From positions 8,188-72,187 of the forward strand of contig JAYEFR010000053.1 of the NCBI GenBank assembly GCA_034716155.1: a DNA stretch of 64,000 nt, in the 5' to 3' direction. Under the pieces are notes generated by a model that made no database searches, was not told where the DNA came from, and worked only from the letters and a program-made list of their open reading frames with translations. Below, one piece after another: positions 1-9,038 of the stretch. Source of the stretch: JAGGYK01 sp034716155. Lineage in GTDB: Bacteria > Desulfobacterota > Desulfomonilia > UBA1062. The position numbers were made by a program, and so were the translations under genes. The first letter of the stretch is position 1, and every line of letters starts with the position of its first letter.

Positions 1-176
1 ATCTCGCCATCTTCAAATATGGTATTGGTCCCGCCTCCCATCACGAAAAATTCTTCATGGGTAGATAACAGAGAAAGCAACTCCTTTGTAGAATCTGCTT
101 CGAAAAGATACTCTATCTTCCCACCACAGTGCATAGAGGTAATACTACTTGCACTTACGTCATTAAGCTCTCTCAT
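1..176 (-). CDS. murB: UDP-N-acetylenolpyruvoylglucosamine reductase, N-terminal part (cut by window edge)
   Basis: Only the first 58 codons are visible. MurB reduces UDP-GlcNAc-enolpyruvate to UDP-MurNAc with NADPH, using bound FAD, in the cytoplasm. The segment MGGGTNTIFEDG near residues 46-57 matches the FAD-binding GGGSN-type loop of MurB (family knowledge). The ATG overlaps the murC stop as ATGA, indicating translational coupling. The order murC-murB agrees with many dcw clusters. The rest of the gene lies left of the window, so activity residues further on cannot be checked. Confidence 0.85.
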   Translation of the reverse strand, partial: MRELNDVSASSITSMHCGGKIEYLFEADSTKELLSLLSTHEEFFVMGGGTNTIFEDGE

Positions 177-1543
177 TTGAGCAACTCCAGCAATCTTACT
201 CCTTGGCGCCATATATCACCCGCACCAAGAAATATAACCATATCCTGCCTTTTTATGTCCTTCATCAATAAACCTGGTATCTGGCTTTTGTCCCTTACGT
301 AAGATACATGCTCATGCCCATGAGCATGTATCCCTTCATATACCTTACGACCAGAGACATCTGCTATAGGGTCTTCAGAGGCCGGATATATCTCTGTTAT
401 ATAAACCCTTGGAGCATCATCAAATGATAAAACAAAATCATTAAACAATGTCTTTGTCCTGGTATACCGATGTGGTTGGAATACAGCTACTATTCTCTTA
501 TCGGGAAACCCATCTCTTATGGCCTGTAGAGTCTTCTTTATCTCTGTGGGATGATGTCCATAGTCATCCACCACCATTATGCCCTTTTCCTCACCCCTTA
601 TATGAAACCTCCTTTGCACGCCTTCAAAAGAGGATAGCCCTTTTTTTATCACATCAAAAGATACACCAAGCTCGAGCGCAATACCAATGGCAGCAAGCGC
701 ATTGAGACAATTATGAGCCCCTGGTACATTGATCTTTACTTCTCCTAAAAGATCCCCGTTACTATAGGCCTTAAATGTGGATATACACCCTTTAAATGTA
801 GGAGCAACATATCTATACTTGGCACGGGAATCTGAACCATAGGTGACAACCTTCCTTTTCAGCCTTGGCAGTATTGAGCGAATATTCTCATCATCTAAGC
901 AAACCATATTAAAGCCATAGAAAGGTACCTTATTTAAGAACTCCACATATGTATCCTTTATATCATCAAGATCACGGTAGTAATCCATGTGTTCCATCTC
1001 AATACTGGTAACCGCAGCCACAATTGGAGCCAACTTTAAAAATGATTTATCACTCTCATCAGCCTCTGCTACAAGCAGTTCCCCATCTCCCAACCTGGCA
1101 TTAGACCCGAATATATCCAGCTTACCTCCTATAATCGCAGTGGGATCAAGGCCTGCCTTTGCAAGTACCGTTGCGAGCATGGATGTAGTGGTGGTTTTGC
1201 CATGTGTCCCTGCTATGGCTATGGAATATTTCATCCTCATGAGTTCCGCCAGCATTTCCGCCCTTGGGATCACCGGGAGGCTGAGTGCTCTTGCCTTCAA
1301 ACACTCGGGATTATCAAGCCCTACTGCTGAAGAATAAACCACCACCTGAGAGAAGCCCACATTCTCAGGCCTGTGGCCTATATGAATCCTTGCGCCAAGC
1401 CTTTTTAATCTTGTAATGGTCTCCGAACTTGCTATATCCGAGCCTGAGACCTCAAACCCTAAATTCAGCAAGAGTTCCGCTATACCACTCATCCCTATAC
1501 CGCCAATACCTACGAAGTGAATCCTGTTTATACCTTTAAACAT
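173..1543 (-). CDS. murC: UDP-N-acetylmuramate--L-alanine ligase
   Basis: MurC adds L-alanine to UDP-MurNAc using ATP, the first step of peptide stem synthesis in the cytoplasm. The 456-residue length is typical. The start is the usual N-terminal Rossmann-like loop (HFVGIGGIGMSGIAE, residues 9-23). The Mur ligase P-loop GTHGKTTTTS lies at about residues 112-121, followed by the central-domain segment EADESDKSF and the C-terminal domain with DDYGHHPTEI and FQPHRYTRT. The gene overlaps murG by 8 nt upstream and murB by 4 nt downstream, so it is part of one polycistronic dcw message. Nothing odd was seen. Confidence 0.97.
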   Translation of the reverse strand: MFKGINRIHFVGIGGIGMSGIAELLLNLGFEVSGSDIASSETITRLKRLGARIHIGHRPENVGFSQVVVYSSAVGLDNPECLKARALSLPVIPRAEMLAELMRMKYSIAIAGTHGKTTTTSMLATVLAKAGLDPTAIIGGKLDIFGSNARLGDGELLVAEADESDKSFLKLAPIVAAVTSIEMEHMDYYRDLDDIKDTYVEFLNKVPFYGFNMVCLDDENIRSILPRLKRKVVTYGSDSRAKYRYVAPTFKGCISTFKAYSNGDLLGEVKINVPGAHNCLNALAAIGIALELGVSFDVIKKGLSSFEGVQRRFHIRGEEKGIMVVDDYGHHPTEIKKTLQAIRDGFPDKRIVAVFQPHRYTRTKTLFNDFVLSFDDAPRVYITEIYPASEDPIADVSGRKVYEGIHAHGHEHVSYVRDKSQIPGLLMKDIKRQDMVIFLGAGDIWRQGVRLLELLK

Positions 1544-2597
1544 CCAGTATCTCCCCGACTATCCTGCTTGCTGCATTTCCCAAACATAGCCTCCCCATAC
1601 ACATGGATGCCTTTTTTAAGCCCTCTTTGTCACTTAGCCTCTTTTCTATCTCACAAGCAAGCCTCCCTGGAGAAAGTTCACCGTCTTCGATGACCCAGCC
1701 TCCACCATGTGATGCAACATAGGATGCATTTTCCCACTGATGGTTATCTGCAGAATAGGGATATGGCACTATTATAGCAGGCAATCTAACACTGGCCAGC
1801 TCAGAGAGCGTAATGCCACCTGCCCTGCATACTGCGAGACATGCCCTTTTGTATACAGAAGCCATGTCATCTGTAAAATCATATACCTTGCTCTGCATAC
1901 CTGCATCTGCATATGCCTTCTTTACTGAAATAAAGTCTAATGCCCCACTCAAGTGAACTACACCAAATTCCATACACTTTGTCTTACAGACCTTTATTGC
2001 TTCGATTGCCGCGGTATTTATACTTCTAGCCCCAAGGCTTCCGCCCATGATTAAAATACTATCCCTATCTTGCCACTTGACATCCAGATTTAAGATGCTT
2101 TCTCTTATAGGGTTTCCCGTTACAATAGTCCTTTTCACAGGGAAGGCATCTTTTGTATCCGGGAATGCCAAGAATATCTTGTGGGAGATCTTACCCAAGA
2201 TCCTGTTCGTAAGCCCGGGCAGGACATTTTGCTCCTGGATGGCACACCTTGCACCTATTAAACGAGCAGCCAATATAACCATACCTGTTACATAGCCTCC
2301 TGTGCCTATAACCCAATCAGGCCTGAATCCACGTAAGATCCTAATAGCCTTGTAAAAGGCCCTTATATTGAGAGAAAGGGCAGAAAGAATCTGTCTTTTA
2401 TCTTTATCCTTTATCCCTGTTGATTTAATAGCCATAAATTTATATCCGCTACCTTCTGCTCTGTCCTTCTCCATGCCCCTGTCTGTCCCTACAAACAGGA
2501 TATCCGCATCAGGCGTTTTTTTTATTATAGCATCTGCAATGGATATAGCTGGTATAATATGACCGCCTGTGCCTCCTGCTGTAATAATTACCCTCAT
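1536..2597 (-). CDS. murG: UDP-GlcNAc:lipid I GlcNAc transferase
   Basis: MurG transfers GlcNAc from UDP-GlcNAc to lipid I, making lipid II on the inner face of the cytoplasmic membrane (GT28 family). Visible signatures are the N-terminal glycine-rich loop TAGGTGGHIIPA, the second loop GTGGYVTG, and the C-terminal UDP-GlcNAc site with MGGSLGARSIN and CRAGGITLSELA followed by PYPYSADNHQ. At 353 residues it has normal length. It overlaps ftsW by 4 nt at its start and murC by 8 nt at its end. The function follows from strong family signatures and from the surrounding order ftsW-murG-murC. Confidence 0.97.
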   Translation of the reverse strand: MRVIITAGGTGGHIIPAISIADAIIKKTPDADILFVGTDRGMEKDRAEGSGYKFMAIKSTGIKDKDKRQILSALSLNIRAFYKAIRILRGFRPDWVIGTGGYVTGMVILAARLIGARCAIQEQNVLPGLTNRILGKISHKIFLAFPDTKDAFPVKRTIVTGNPIRESILNLDVKWQDRDSILIMGGSLGARSINTAAIEAIKVCKTKCMEFGVVHLSGALDFISVKKAYADAGMQSKVYDFTDDMASVYKRACLAVCRAGGITLSELASVRLPAIIVPYPYSADNHQWENASYVASHGGGWVIEDGELSPGRLACEIEKRLSDKEGLKKASMCMGRLCLGNAASRIVGEILDV

Positions 2598-3715
2598 AGG
2601 CGTGCCCTCTTAGAGACTGACAAAATAATACCTGAAGCGATCATGGTTGTAATCATGGATGACCCGCCATAACTAATAAACGGCAGTCCCAGTCCAATAG
2701 TAGGCATTAATGACATACTCATAGCCGCATTAATAACCACCTGAAGACCTATAAGACTGCCAGCTGCAATGACCAGATAAAAACCAAAGGAATCATTTGT
2801 GGCCAGCGCTATGGAAAAAGCCCTCCATATCCATATGCCAAATAAGACAATTACAAATAGTACCCCGAAAAGGCCAAGTTCCTCTCCCACTACTGAGAGG
2901 ATAAAGTCTGTATGAGGGGCGGGTAAAAAGAAAAGTTTTTGAGTACCTTCGCCAAGACCTGTACCAAATATTCCTCCCTTGGCAAAAGCGACCATTGACT
3001 GTATTATCTGAAACCCTATATCCTGCATATGTTCCCATGGGTCGACAAAGGCTATGAGCCTATTCCTTCTGTAAGGTGCACTGAGCAACAATAAAAATCC
3101 AACAGGCACACCAGCCAGCACCATAAGGCTTAAATGCTTCCACCTCATACCTGCCACAAAAAATACCATCATCACCCATATGACTACTATTGCGGCAGTA
3201 CCAAAATCCGGCTCTATAAATATCAAGGATACCACGAGTAATATTATGCAAAGTATAGGGAGCACCCCTTTTGAAAAGTTACCAATAGATTTTGATTTCC
3301 TTGATAAAAACTGTGCAATAAAAAAGATAAGGGAGATCTTTGCTATCTCCGAGGACTGAACAGTAAAACCAAATATATTGATCCATCTCCTCGCATGGCC
3401 ACCTGACAAACCAATCCCGGGTATAAAACATAAGCACAGGGCTATAATGCCTGCGCCAAGGGCAAAGAGGCCTAAAATCTTGGATTGGAATTTCCTGTAA
3501 TCCAATCTCATCAAGAAAAACATTATACCTACCCCTATACATAGATGGAGAATGTGTTTCCCTATAATGAAGAAACCGCTGCCGTAATTCTCTTTAGACA
3601 CAAAGAAACTTGAGGAATACACCATTACCACACCCAAGCTCAAAAGCATTAGACTCGCTATCAAGAAGATCATGTCAAAGTCTAATTCTTGTTTACTATC
3701 AGGTCTTTTACGCAT
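2594..3715 (-). CDS. ftsW: Peptidoglycan glycosyltransferase FtsW (SEDS family)
   Basis: A 373-residue polytopic membrane protein of the SEDS family, which polymerises lipid II at the division site together with its cognate class B PBP (here the FtsI encoded upstream). About ten hydrophobic segments are visible. SEDS signatures include YSSSFF in the first helix region, the W-rich stretch before GRFD-like loops, PEPDFGTA-like 'EPDFGTAA', and the C-terminal GLPFISYGGSS motif, which is diagnostic. The chosen ATG overlaps murD by 34 nt; an internal Met15 would avoid overlap but has no ribosome-binding site, while the first ATG has AGAGG 11 nt upstream. It could be RodA by sequence alone, but the dcw location argues for FtsW. 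Confidence 0.93.
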   Translation of the reverse strand: MRKRPDSKQELDFDMIFLIASLMLLSLGVVMVYSSSFFVSKENYGSGFFIIGKHILHLCIGVGIMFFLMRLDYRKFQSKILGLFALGAGIIALCLCFIPGIGLSGGHARRWINIFGFTVQSSEIAKISLIFFIAQFLSRKSKSIGNFSKGVLPILCIILLVVSLIFIEPDFGTAAIVVIWVMMVFFVAGMRWKHLSLMVLAGVPVGFLLLLSAPYRRNRLIAFVDPWEHMQDIGFQIIQSMVAFAKGGIFGTGLGEGTQKLFFLPAPHTDFILSVVGEELGLFGVLFVIVLFGIWIWRAFSIALATNDSFGFYLVIAAGSLIGLQVVINAAMSMSLMPTIGLGLPFISYGGSSMITTMIASGIILSVSKRARL

Positions 3716-4980
3716 CTTATGAAAACCTCTCCCCTTTGAGCGTAACTCTCAAACATATCAAAACTTGCACAGCCCGGACTTAAAAGCACAATCTCGCCAG
3801 GCAATGCATCCAAATACGCGAGGCGCACTGCCTGCTGCATATTTGGGGCGTATTCCACATCTACAAAACAAGAGATCTCTCTTTCTATCCTCTTAGATGC
3901 CTGCCCTATAAGGATAGCCTTCTTTATCTTTGTCTTATATTGAGATACCACCGCTGAAAAGTCACCACCTTTGTCCTTCCCTCCAAGGATAAGGATTACA
4001 CGTCCAGGAATCCCTGATAATGCCTTTTCTACTGCCCCTACATTGGTGGCCTTGGAATCATCAATAAACCTGATCCCTCCTATCTCTGTCACAAGAGTCA
4101 TCCTATGAGGAATGCCCTTGAATTTCTTAAATACATCCTCCATTACGGGTATATCCACGCCCATAAGTCTGGTAACCAACGCTGATCCCATCATATCCTC
4201 TATAACACCATTTCCCAGCGGCAAGGCATACTCAACTAAAGGCCCTGGCCCCTCTATCTCTCCATAAAACCGGATTCTGCCATCTTTAATATAGGCCCCG
4301 TATCTCCTTTTACCTTTGTTTGGCGCAAATCCTGCGAGCTTAGCTTTTGTTCTGATACCTGCCAAATATGTGTCGCTATCATTTATTATTGCAAACCCAT
4401 CTGATTCCTGATTCTCAAATATCCTTAGTTTTTGAGCTACATATTCCTCCATGTCTATATATCGATCCAGATGGTCAGGGGTGATATTCATACATACTGC
4501 TATATCGGGATTGAACTTCTCTATCCACTCCAACTGAAAGGAACTCACCTCCGCTACTACTACCAAAGGGTCTCTCTCCACTAGCGCAATCAATGGTGGA
4601 GATATATTGCCGCCTTGAGCTACATCAAAACCCGCAGCATCAAGTATTTTGTATATAAGAGTTACTGTGGTTGTCTTGCCATTTGTACCTGTGACTGCTA
4701 TGAGTTTGCCAGTCAGTAACTGGGATGCAACCTCAATTTCAGAACTCACTTTGCGTGCATACTTAAAGATTGGATGACCTCTTGGTATACCAGGGCTCGG
4801 AATTACCATATCCGCCCACTTCATATCTTCAGCCTCAACCATCTTTACCGGGATATCTGCCTCCTTGCTTTGAGGGACTGGTATATCTTCATCCACAAGT
4901 CTCACTTCATGGCCTTTTTTTATCATCTCACGATAAGTTGCAATACCTGTGAGGCCTGTACCCCACACCACTATGCGCAA
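3682..4980 (-). CDS. murD: UDP-N-acetylmuramoyl-L-alanine--D-glutamate ligase, TTG start
   Basis: MurD adds D-glutamate to UDP-MurNAc-L-Ala. The 432-residue protein shows the N-terminal nucleotide-binding fold beginning at once (RIVVWGTGLTG), the ligase P-loop GTNGKTTTV at about residues 97-105, the central PDHLDRY segment and the C-terminal FIDDSKATNVGA and LILGGKDKGGDF motifs. The start codon is TTG, supported by GAGGAG 8 nt upstream and by the fold beginning right after it; no upstream ATG is in frame. That ribosome site lies inside the small ORF at 4971-5105, whose end overlaps murD by 10 nt, so the two may be translationally coupled. Confidence 0.95.
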   Translation of the reverse strand: MRIVVWGTGLTGIATYREMIKKGHEVRLVDEDIPVPQSKEADIPVKMVEAEDMKWADMVIPSPGIPRGHPIFKYARKVSSEIEVASQLLTGKLIAVTGTNGKTTTVTLIYKILDAAGFDVAQGGNISPPLIALVERDPLVVVAEVSSFQLEWIEKFNPDIAVCMNITPDHLDRYIDMEEYVAQKLRIFENQESDGFAIINDSDTYLAGIRTKAKLAGFAPNKGKRRYGAYIKDGRIRFYGEIEGPGPLVEYALPLGNGVIEDMMGSALVTRLMGVDIPVMEDVFKKFKGIPHRMTLVTEIGGIRFIDDSKATNVGAVEKALSGIPGRVILILGGKDKGGDFSAVVSQYKTKIKKAILIGQASKRIEREISCFVDVEYAPNMQQAVRLAYLDALPGEIVLLSPGCASFDMFESYAQRGEVFIRCVKDLIVNKN

Positions 4981-5105
4981 GACTTAATCTCCTCAAGACC
5001 GCTTCTTAATTGTTCAAGAAGCTCTACCATAGCCGGACCGCTATTCTCTTCATAAAACCCTAATATTAACTGCAAATAATCTATAAACTCCTTAATCCCC
5101 CCCAT
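4971..5105 (-). CDS. Predicted 44-residue small protein between mraY and murD
   Basis: I do not recognise this protein. It is an ATG-TAG frame of 44 codons filling exactly the space between mraY and murD in an otherwise gapless operon. The ATG is preceded by GAGGTGA with about 6 nt spacing, and that site includes the mraY stop codon. The end overlaps the murD TTG start by 10 nt. The predicted product is acidic, rich in Leu, Glu and Ile, and probably a short helical hairpin (begins MGGIKEFIDYLQLILG). No signal peptide or membrane segment is evident. Being translated is an inference from the ribosome-binding site and tight packing; an alternative is a non-functional spacer that happens to stay open. 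Confidence 0.5.
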   Translation of the reverse strand: MGGIKEFIDYLQLILGFYEENSGPAMVELLEQLRSGLEEIKSCA

Positions 5106-5111
5106 AGTTAA

Positions 5112-6191
5112 TCACCTCAATTTTAGCGTGCTCATAGCCACCATTGCAAGAAATATGGATATGATCCAGAACCGTACTATGATTGTAGGCTCCGGCCACT
5201 TTTTCAACTCGAAGTGATGGTGGAGCGGGGCCATTCTGAACATACGCCTGCCATTTGTGAACTTAAAAACCCCCACCTGAAGAATTACGGATAAGGCCTC
5301 AATTACAAATATTCCACCTACCAACACGAGTAATATCTCTTGCTTTGTCATTACTGCAACCGTGCCAAGGATACCGCCAAGGGGAAGAGCACCGACGTCT
5401 CCCATGAAGACCTGAGCAGGATACGTGTTGTACCAAAGAAAGCCAAGCCCCGCCCCTATTATAGCACCAAGGAATATGCTTACCTCTCCCACACCATAGA
5501 TAAATGGAAATTGAAGATAGGTCGCTGCCTTAAAGTTCCCTGTCACATAAGCAAATACAAGATATGTAGCAGCCGCTATGGTACACGGACCTATAGCAAG
5601 CCCATCCAGGCCATCAGTAAGGTTTACAGCATTTGCACTACCCACAATCACCAACATTACAAAGGGGATATAGAAGGGGCCCAGATCGGGATGTGCCTGC
5701 TTGAAAAATGGTATTGTAATCGAGGTGTCAAAATTTGATATCCCAACAAGAACATATCCCACACCAGCTGCTATTAAGAGCTCTATCAAGAGCCTGAGCC
5801 TGACAGGCAGCCCTCTCATATTCCCTTTTGCTCCCTTTATATAGTCATCAACAAATCCAATAAAGCCATATGAGATCAACACCCCTATACAAAGCCATAT
5901 ATATATATTTGTCAGATCCGCCCAGAGCAAGGCACAAATTACTACAGCAAGTATTATCAGGACGCCACCCATGGTGGGGGTACCTGATTTCTCTATATGT
6001 CTTTTCGGCATATCCCCATTGATACGTTCCCTAAGGCTCAAATCAGAGAGCCTTCTTATAAACCATGGACCCAAGATAAGACATATAATAAGGGCGGTAA
6101 TAGTGGCGCATATACTCCTGAAGGTAATATATTTAAATACATTAAATACGACATCATATGTATGTAATGGATAGAGAACATGATAGAGCAT
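5112..6191 (-). CDS. mraY: Phospho-N-acetylmuramoyl-pentapeptide transferase
   Basis: MraY moves phospho-MurNAc-pentapeptide from UDP onto undecaprenyl phosphate, forming lipid I in the cytoplasmic membrane. The 359-residue protein has the expected ten or so transmembrane helices. Family motifs seen: GTPTMGG followed by the first helix, the catalytic-loop FVDDYIK, NLTDGLDGLAIG, FMGDVGALPLGG and the C-terminal HHHFE(L)KKW loop. It overlaps murF by one nucleotide (TAATG) and its stop codon is embedded in the ribosome-binding site of the 44-codon ORF downstream. Length and all motifs are normal. Confidence 0.97.
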   Translation of the reverse strand: MLYHVLYPLHTYDVVFNVFKYITFRSICATITALIICLILGPWFIRRLSDLSLRERINGDMPKRHIEKSGTPTMGGVLIILAVVICALLWADLTNIYIWLCIGVLISYGFIGFVDDYIKGAKGNMRGLPVRLRLLIELLIAAGVGYVLVGISNFDTSITIPFFKQAHPDLGPFYIPFVMLVIVGSANAVNLTDGLDGLAIGPCTIAAATYLVFAYVTGNFKAATYLQFPFIYGVGEVSIFLGAIIGAGLGFLWYNTYPAQVFMGDVGALPLGGILGTVAVMTKQEILLVLVGGIFVIEALSVILQVGVFKFTNGRRMFRMAPLHHHFELKKWPEPTIIVRFWIISIFLAMVAMSTLKLR

Positions 6192-7588
6192 TATGCCCCC
6201 GCCTTTAGATAGGTTGCTACCTTATCTAATTGTAGCGCCCTGGAAGCCTTAACAAGTACGATGGTTTCTTTTCCTATCATATCAGAAATCATGGCTTTGA
6301 GATCTGCAACATCTTCTACCAGACAGACAGCAGATGCATCCATCCCCTCTTTAATGGCCGCACCTGAAACCACATGAGCAAAGGTGCCTGTAATAAAAAC
6401 CTTGTTGATCTTAGATAGGGCAACCCATTTGCCTAGTTGTTCATGCCAGTACCTTGCATCTTTCCCCAATTCCAGCATGTCTCCCAAGATTGCAACTTTA
6501 TTTGTATGTGGCGCATTCCCCAGAATATCGAGGGCTGCCTTCATCGATGCAGGGTTTGCATTATAGGTATCGTCCACAATAGTTATACTATCTGAGACTG
6601 TTATCTCCAGGCGCATACCAGGGAACCTGGCCTCCCTTATCCCATAAGCTATTGCCTCTGGGGGAATATTAAGGGCTACGGCACACGCACAGGCTGCCAA
6701 GGCATTTAATATATTATGGTGACCAGGCAAACTAACCTTTGTCCTCATAATCTTTCCTGCAAGGTCAATAGAGAGCTCTGTACCATCAAGGCCCTGGTTT
6801 ATAACCTCACGAACTGTTACATCCGCCTTGCCGGATGTAGAGAATGTAATAATATCCAACCAACTAGGTATCTCCACCTGATCCATATGCTCGAGATGAG
6901 GATTTATTATGGCAGCACCACCTGCCAGAGTGTTTGCGAATATTGCCTGTTTCTCCCTGATTATCCCAGGGATATTTAAAAGACCATTCAGATGAGCCGG
7001 ATTTATATTTGTCATCACTGAAACAGTTGGACGCACAATCGAAGATAATCTATCTATCTCTCCCGGAGAGTTTGTGCCCATCTCAACTACAGCAAACTGA
7101 TGAATGCTATTCAACTTAACGAGCGTAAGCGGAACCCCTATAAGATTATTGTAATTCCTTTCTGTCTTGAGACACGTCCCTTGCGCGGACAGAATGGATG
7201 CACATAGCTCCTTTACCGTAGTCTTCCCTGTAGAGCCGGTAATGCCTACCACCGGAATCTCGTAGCGCTTCCTTGTATATGCGGCTATATCACCTAATGC
7301 AACAAGGGTGTCCTTAACGGCAATAAGCTGTAAGTGGCATGAAGATGGCCGCTTTAATCCTTCTTTCATGACAAGGGCACCCTTTGCCCCCTTTGAAATG
7401 GCATCTTCTACAAACGCATGTCCATCATATCCGCCTATGGCGGACCCCCTTAATGCGATAAACAGATCTCCCTTTGATATATGTCTCGAATCCGTTGAAA
7501 TTCCTGTAAATATTGTATCAGGTTCTCCTACAATAAGGCGCCCATTTGTGACTTCTACTATATCTTTTACCTTTAAGCCCCCCATCAT
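6191..7588 (-). CDS. murF: UDP-MurNAc-tripeptide--D-alanyl-D-alanine ligase
   Basis: MurF attaches the D-Ala-D-Ala dipeptide, completing the UDP-MurNAc-pentapeptide. The 465-residue protein carries an N-terminal substrate-binding domain with TDSRHISKGDLFIAL, the ligase P-loop GITGSTGKTTVKEL at about residues 115-128, NNLIGVPLT, and the late DDTYNANPASM motif characteristic of MurF. The GDMLELG segment follows. It overlaps murE by 4 nt and mraY by 1 nt. The start at MMGGLKVKD is accepted because the overlap with murE fits the operon style; initiation at Met2 would be equally possible. Confidence 0.96.
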   Translation of the reverse strand: MMGGLKVKDIVEVTNGRLIVGEPDTIFTGISTDSRHISKGDLFIALRGSAIGGYDGHAFVEDAISKGAKGALVMKEGLKRPSSCHLQLIAVKDTLVALGDIAAYTRKRYEIPVVGITGSTGKTTVKELCASILSAQGTCLKTERNYNNLIGVPLTLVKLNSIHQFAVVEMGTNSPGEIDRLSSIVRPTVSVMTNINPAHLNGLLNIPGIIREKQAIFANTLAGGAAIINPHLEHMDQVEIPSWLDIITFSTSGKADVTVREVINQGLDGTELSIDLAGKIMRTKVSLPGHHNILNALAACACAVALNIPPEAIAYGIREARFPGMRLEITVSDSITIVDDTYNANPASMKAALDILGNAPHTNKVAILGDMLELGKDARYWHEQLGKWVALSKINKVFITGTFAHVVSGAAIKEGMDASAVCLVEDVADLKAMISDMIGKETIVLVKASRALQLDKVATYLKAGA

Positions 7589-9033
7589 GGCCCGAAGACC
7601 TCCTTAATATATGAAAGGGCAACCTCTTTATCATCAAACGGGGATTTCTCCCTTCCTACTATCTGGTATTGTTCATGGCCCTTTCCTGCTATAAGCAGAC
7701 AGTCTCCCACTGAGACAGATTTCAGCCCCAGCATGATTGCCTTGCGTCTATCTGGTTCCACTTCTACGTTGGAGAGCCCTTTTATACCGGAGAGTATATC
7801 CTTTATAATCGCATCCGGGTCTTCTGTCCTTGGATTATCTGAGGTTATTATACTCAAATCTGACAATAGGGAGACAACACGACCCATCTGAGACCTTTTC
7901 CCCCTATCCCTGTCCCCACCACATCCAAACACTGTTACTACTCTTCCCTTAGTGAATGCCCTTACAGACCCTATCGCCTTAGCTAATGCCTGGGGGGTGT
8001 GGGCAAAGTCAACCAGTACTGTAATATCATACGGGTTTTCTACAACTTCCATACGACCAGGTACCTTTTTTAAAGAGCATATCCCGCGGACAATCGCATC
8101 CTTAGGGAGATTCAACGCTATTGCCGCACTGACTGAAGCCATAATATTATACACCTGCACATCGCCTAAAAGATGGCTTTTTATATCCAGTGCCCCCATT
8201 GGGGTTTCAAGCACAAGGGATAGGCCATGAAAACTCACCTCTATAGAAGAAGACCTCACCATAGCGCTGTCTTTTGTCCCAAAGGTTATGGGGGTGGAAA
8301 CCTCTCGCGCAAGATGTTCTCCATATGGATCATCTATATTGATTATGGCCTTACCATCCAGGTACTTAGAAAAAAGCCTTCTCTTGGCTGCAAAATAGGC
8401 ATCCATATCCCTGTGATAGTCCAGATGATCCTGGCTCAAATTTGTAAAGATCGCATAGTCAAACCTTAGCGCACCTATCCTATCCTGATGAAGCCCATGG
8501 GACGAAACCTCCATAATACAGGTGTCAACCCCTGATTTTCTCATAGCGGAGAGTGTCTCAAATAATTCCGTAGGGGAAGGTGTTGTAATTACAGATGATA
8601 TAGAAATATCTTTGTATCTCGTCTCTATTGTCCCAATAACACCAGGGGCCTTTCCGGATGCACTTAATATCGCCTCTAGAAGATAAGCAGTGGTAGTCTT
8701 ACCATTCGTACCGGTTATGCCCACAAGTGTGACGTCCTTTGCCTTGGGATACCTCAAAGGCAGCAGTATTTCTAAGGCCTTCCTGGTATCTGCCACCTCA
8801 ATGTATGTTACATCGATGCCATCAGGTAATGGCCCCTTTTCACATATTATGACGCCGGCACCTCTTTTAATGGCATCTGATATAAATCTATGACCATCCG
8901 TAGTTGAACCCCTTAAGGCAATAAAGGTGTCTCCCTTTTTTATATTTCTTGAATCAATCTTTATATCGCCTACTCTTGTATTGCCGCCCTTAATTATGCA
9001 CCCGGGCAATATGGCCTTTAAATCAGATACCAT
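7585..9033 (-). CDS. murE: UDP-MurNAc-L-Ala-D-Glu--meso-diaminopimelate ligase
   Basis: MurE adds the third residue of the stem peptide. The motif DNPR (within ITSDNPRTEDP) near the C-terminus is the known meso-DAP specificity signature, so this cell probably has DAP-type peptidoglycan. The P-loop GITGTNGKTTTAY and SSHGLHQDRI are visible. A longer frame starts at 9093 but would overlap ftsI by 55 nt; I prefer the ATG at 9033 (482 residues, beginning MVSDLKAILPG), which sits 5 nt after the ftsI stop with AAGGA 9 nt upstream and matches the usual family start and length. Confidence 0.95.
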   Translation of the reverse strand: MVSDLKAILPGCIIKGGNTRVGDIKIDSRNIKKGDTFIALRGSTTDGHRFISDAIKRGAGVIICEKGPLPDGIDVTYIEVADTRKALEILLPLRYPKAKDVTLVGITGTNGKTTTAYLLEAILSASGKAPGVIGTIETRYKDISISSVITTPSPTELFETLSAMRKSGVDTCIMEVSSHGLHQDRIGALRFDYAIFTNLSQDHLDYHRDMDAYFAAKRRLFSKYLDGKAIINIDDPYGEHLAREVSTPITFGTKDSAMVRSSSIEVSFHGLSLVLETPMGALDIKSHLLGDVQVYNIMASVSAAIALNLPKDAIVRGICSLKKVPGRMEVVENPYDITVLVDFAHTPQALAKAIGSVRAFTKGRVVTVFGCGGDRDRGKRSQMGRVVSLLSDLSIITSDNPRTEDPDAIIKDILSGIKGLSNVEVEPDRRKAIMLGLKSVSVGDCLLIAGKGHEQYQIVGREKSPFDDKEVALSYIKEVFGP

Positions 9034-9038
9034 CTCAC

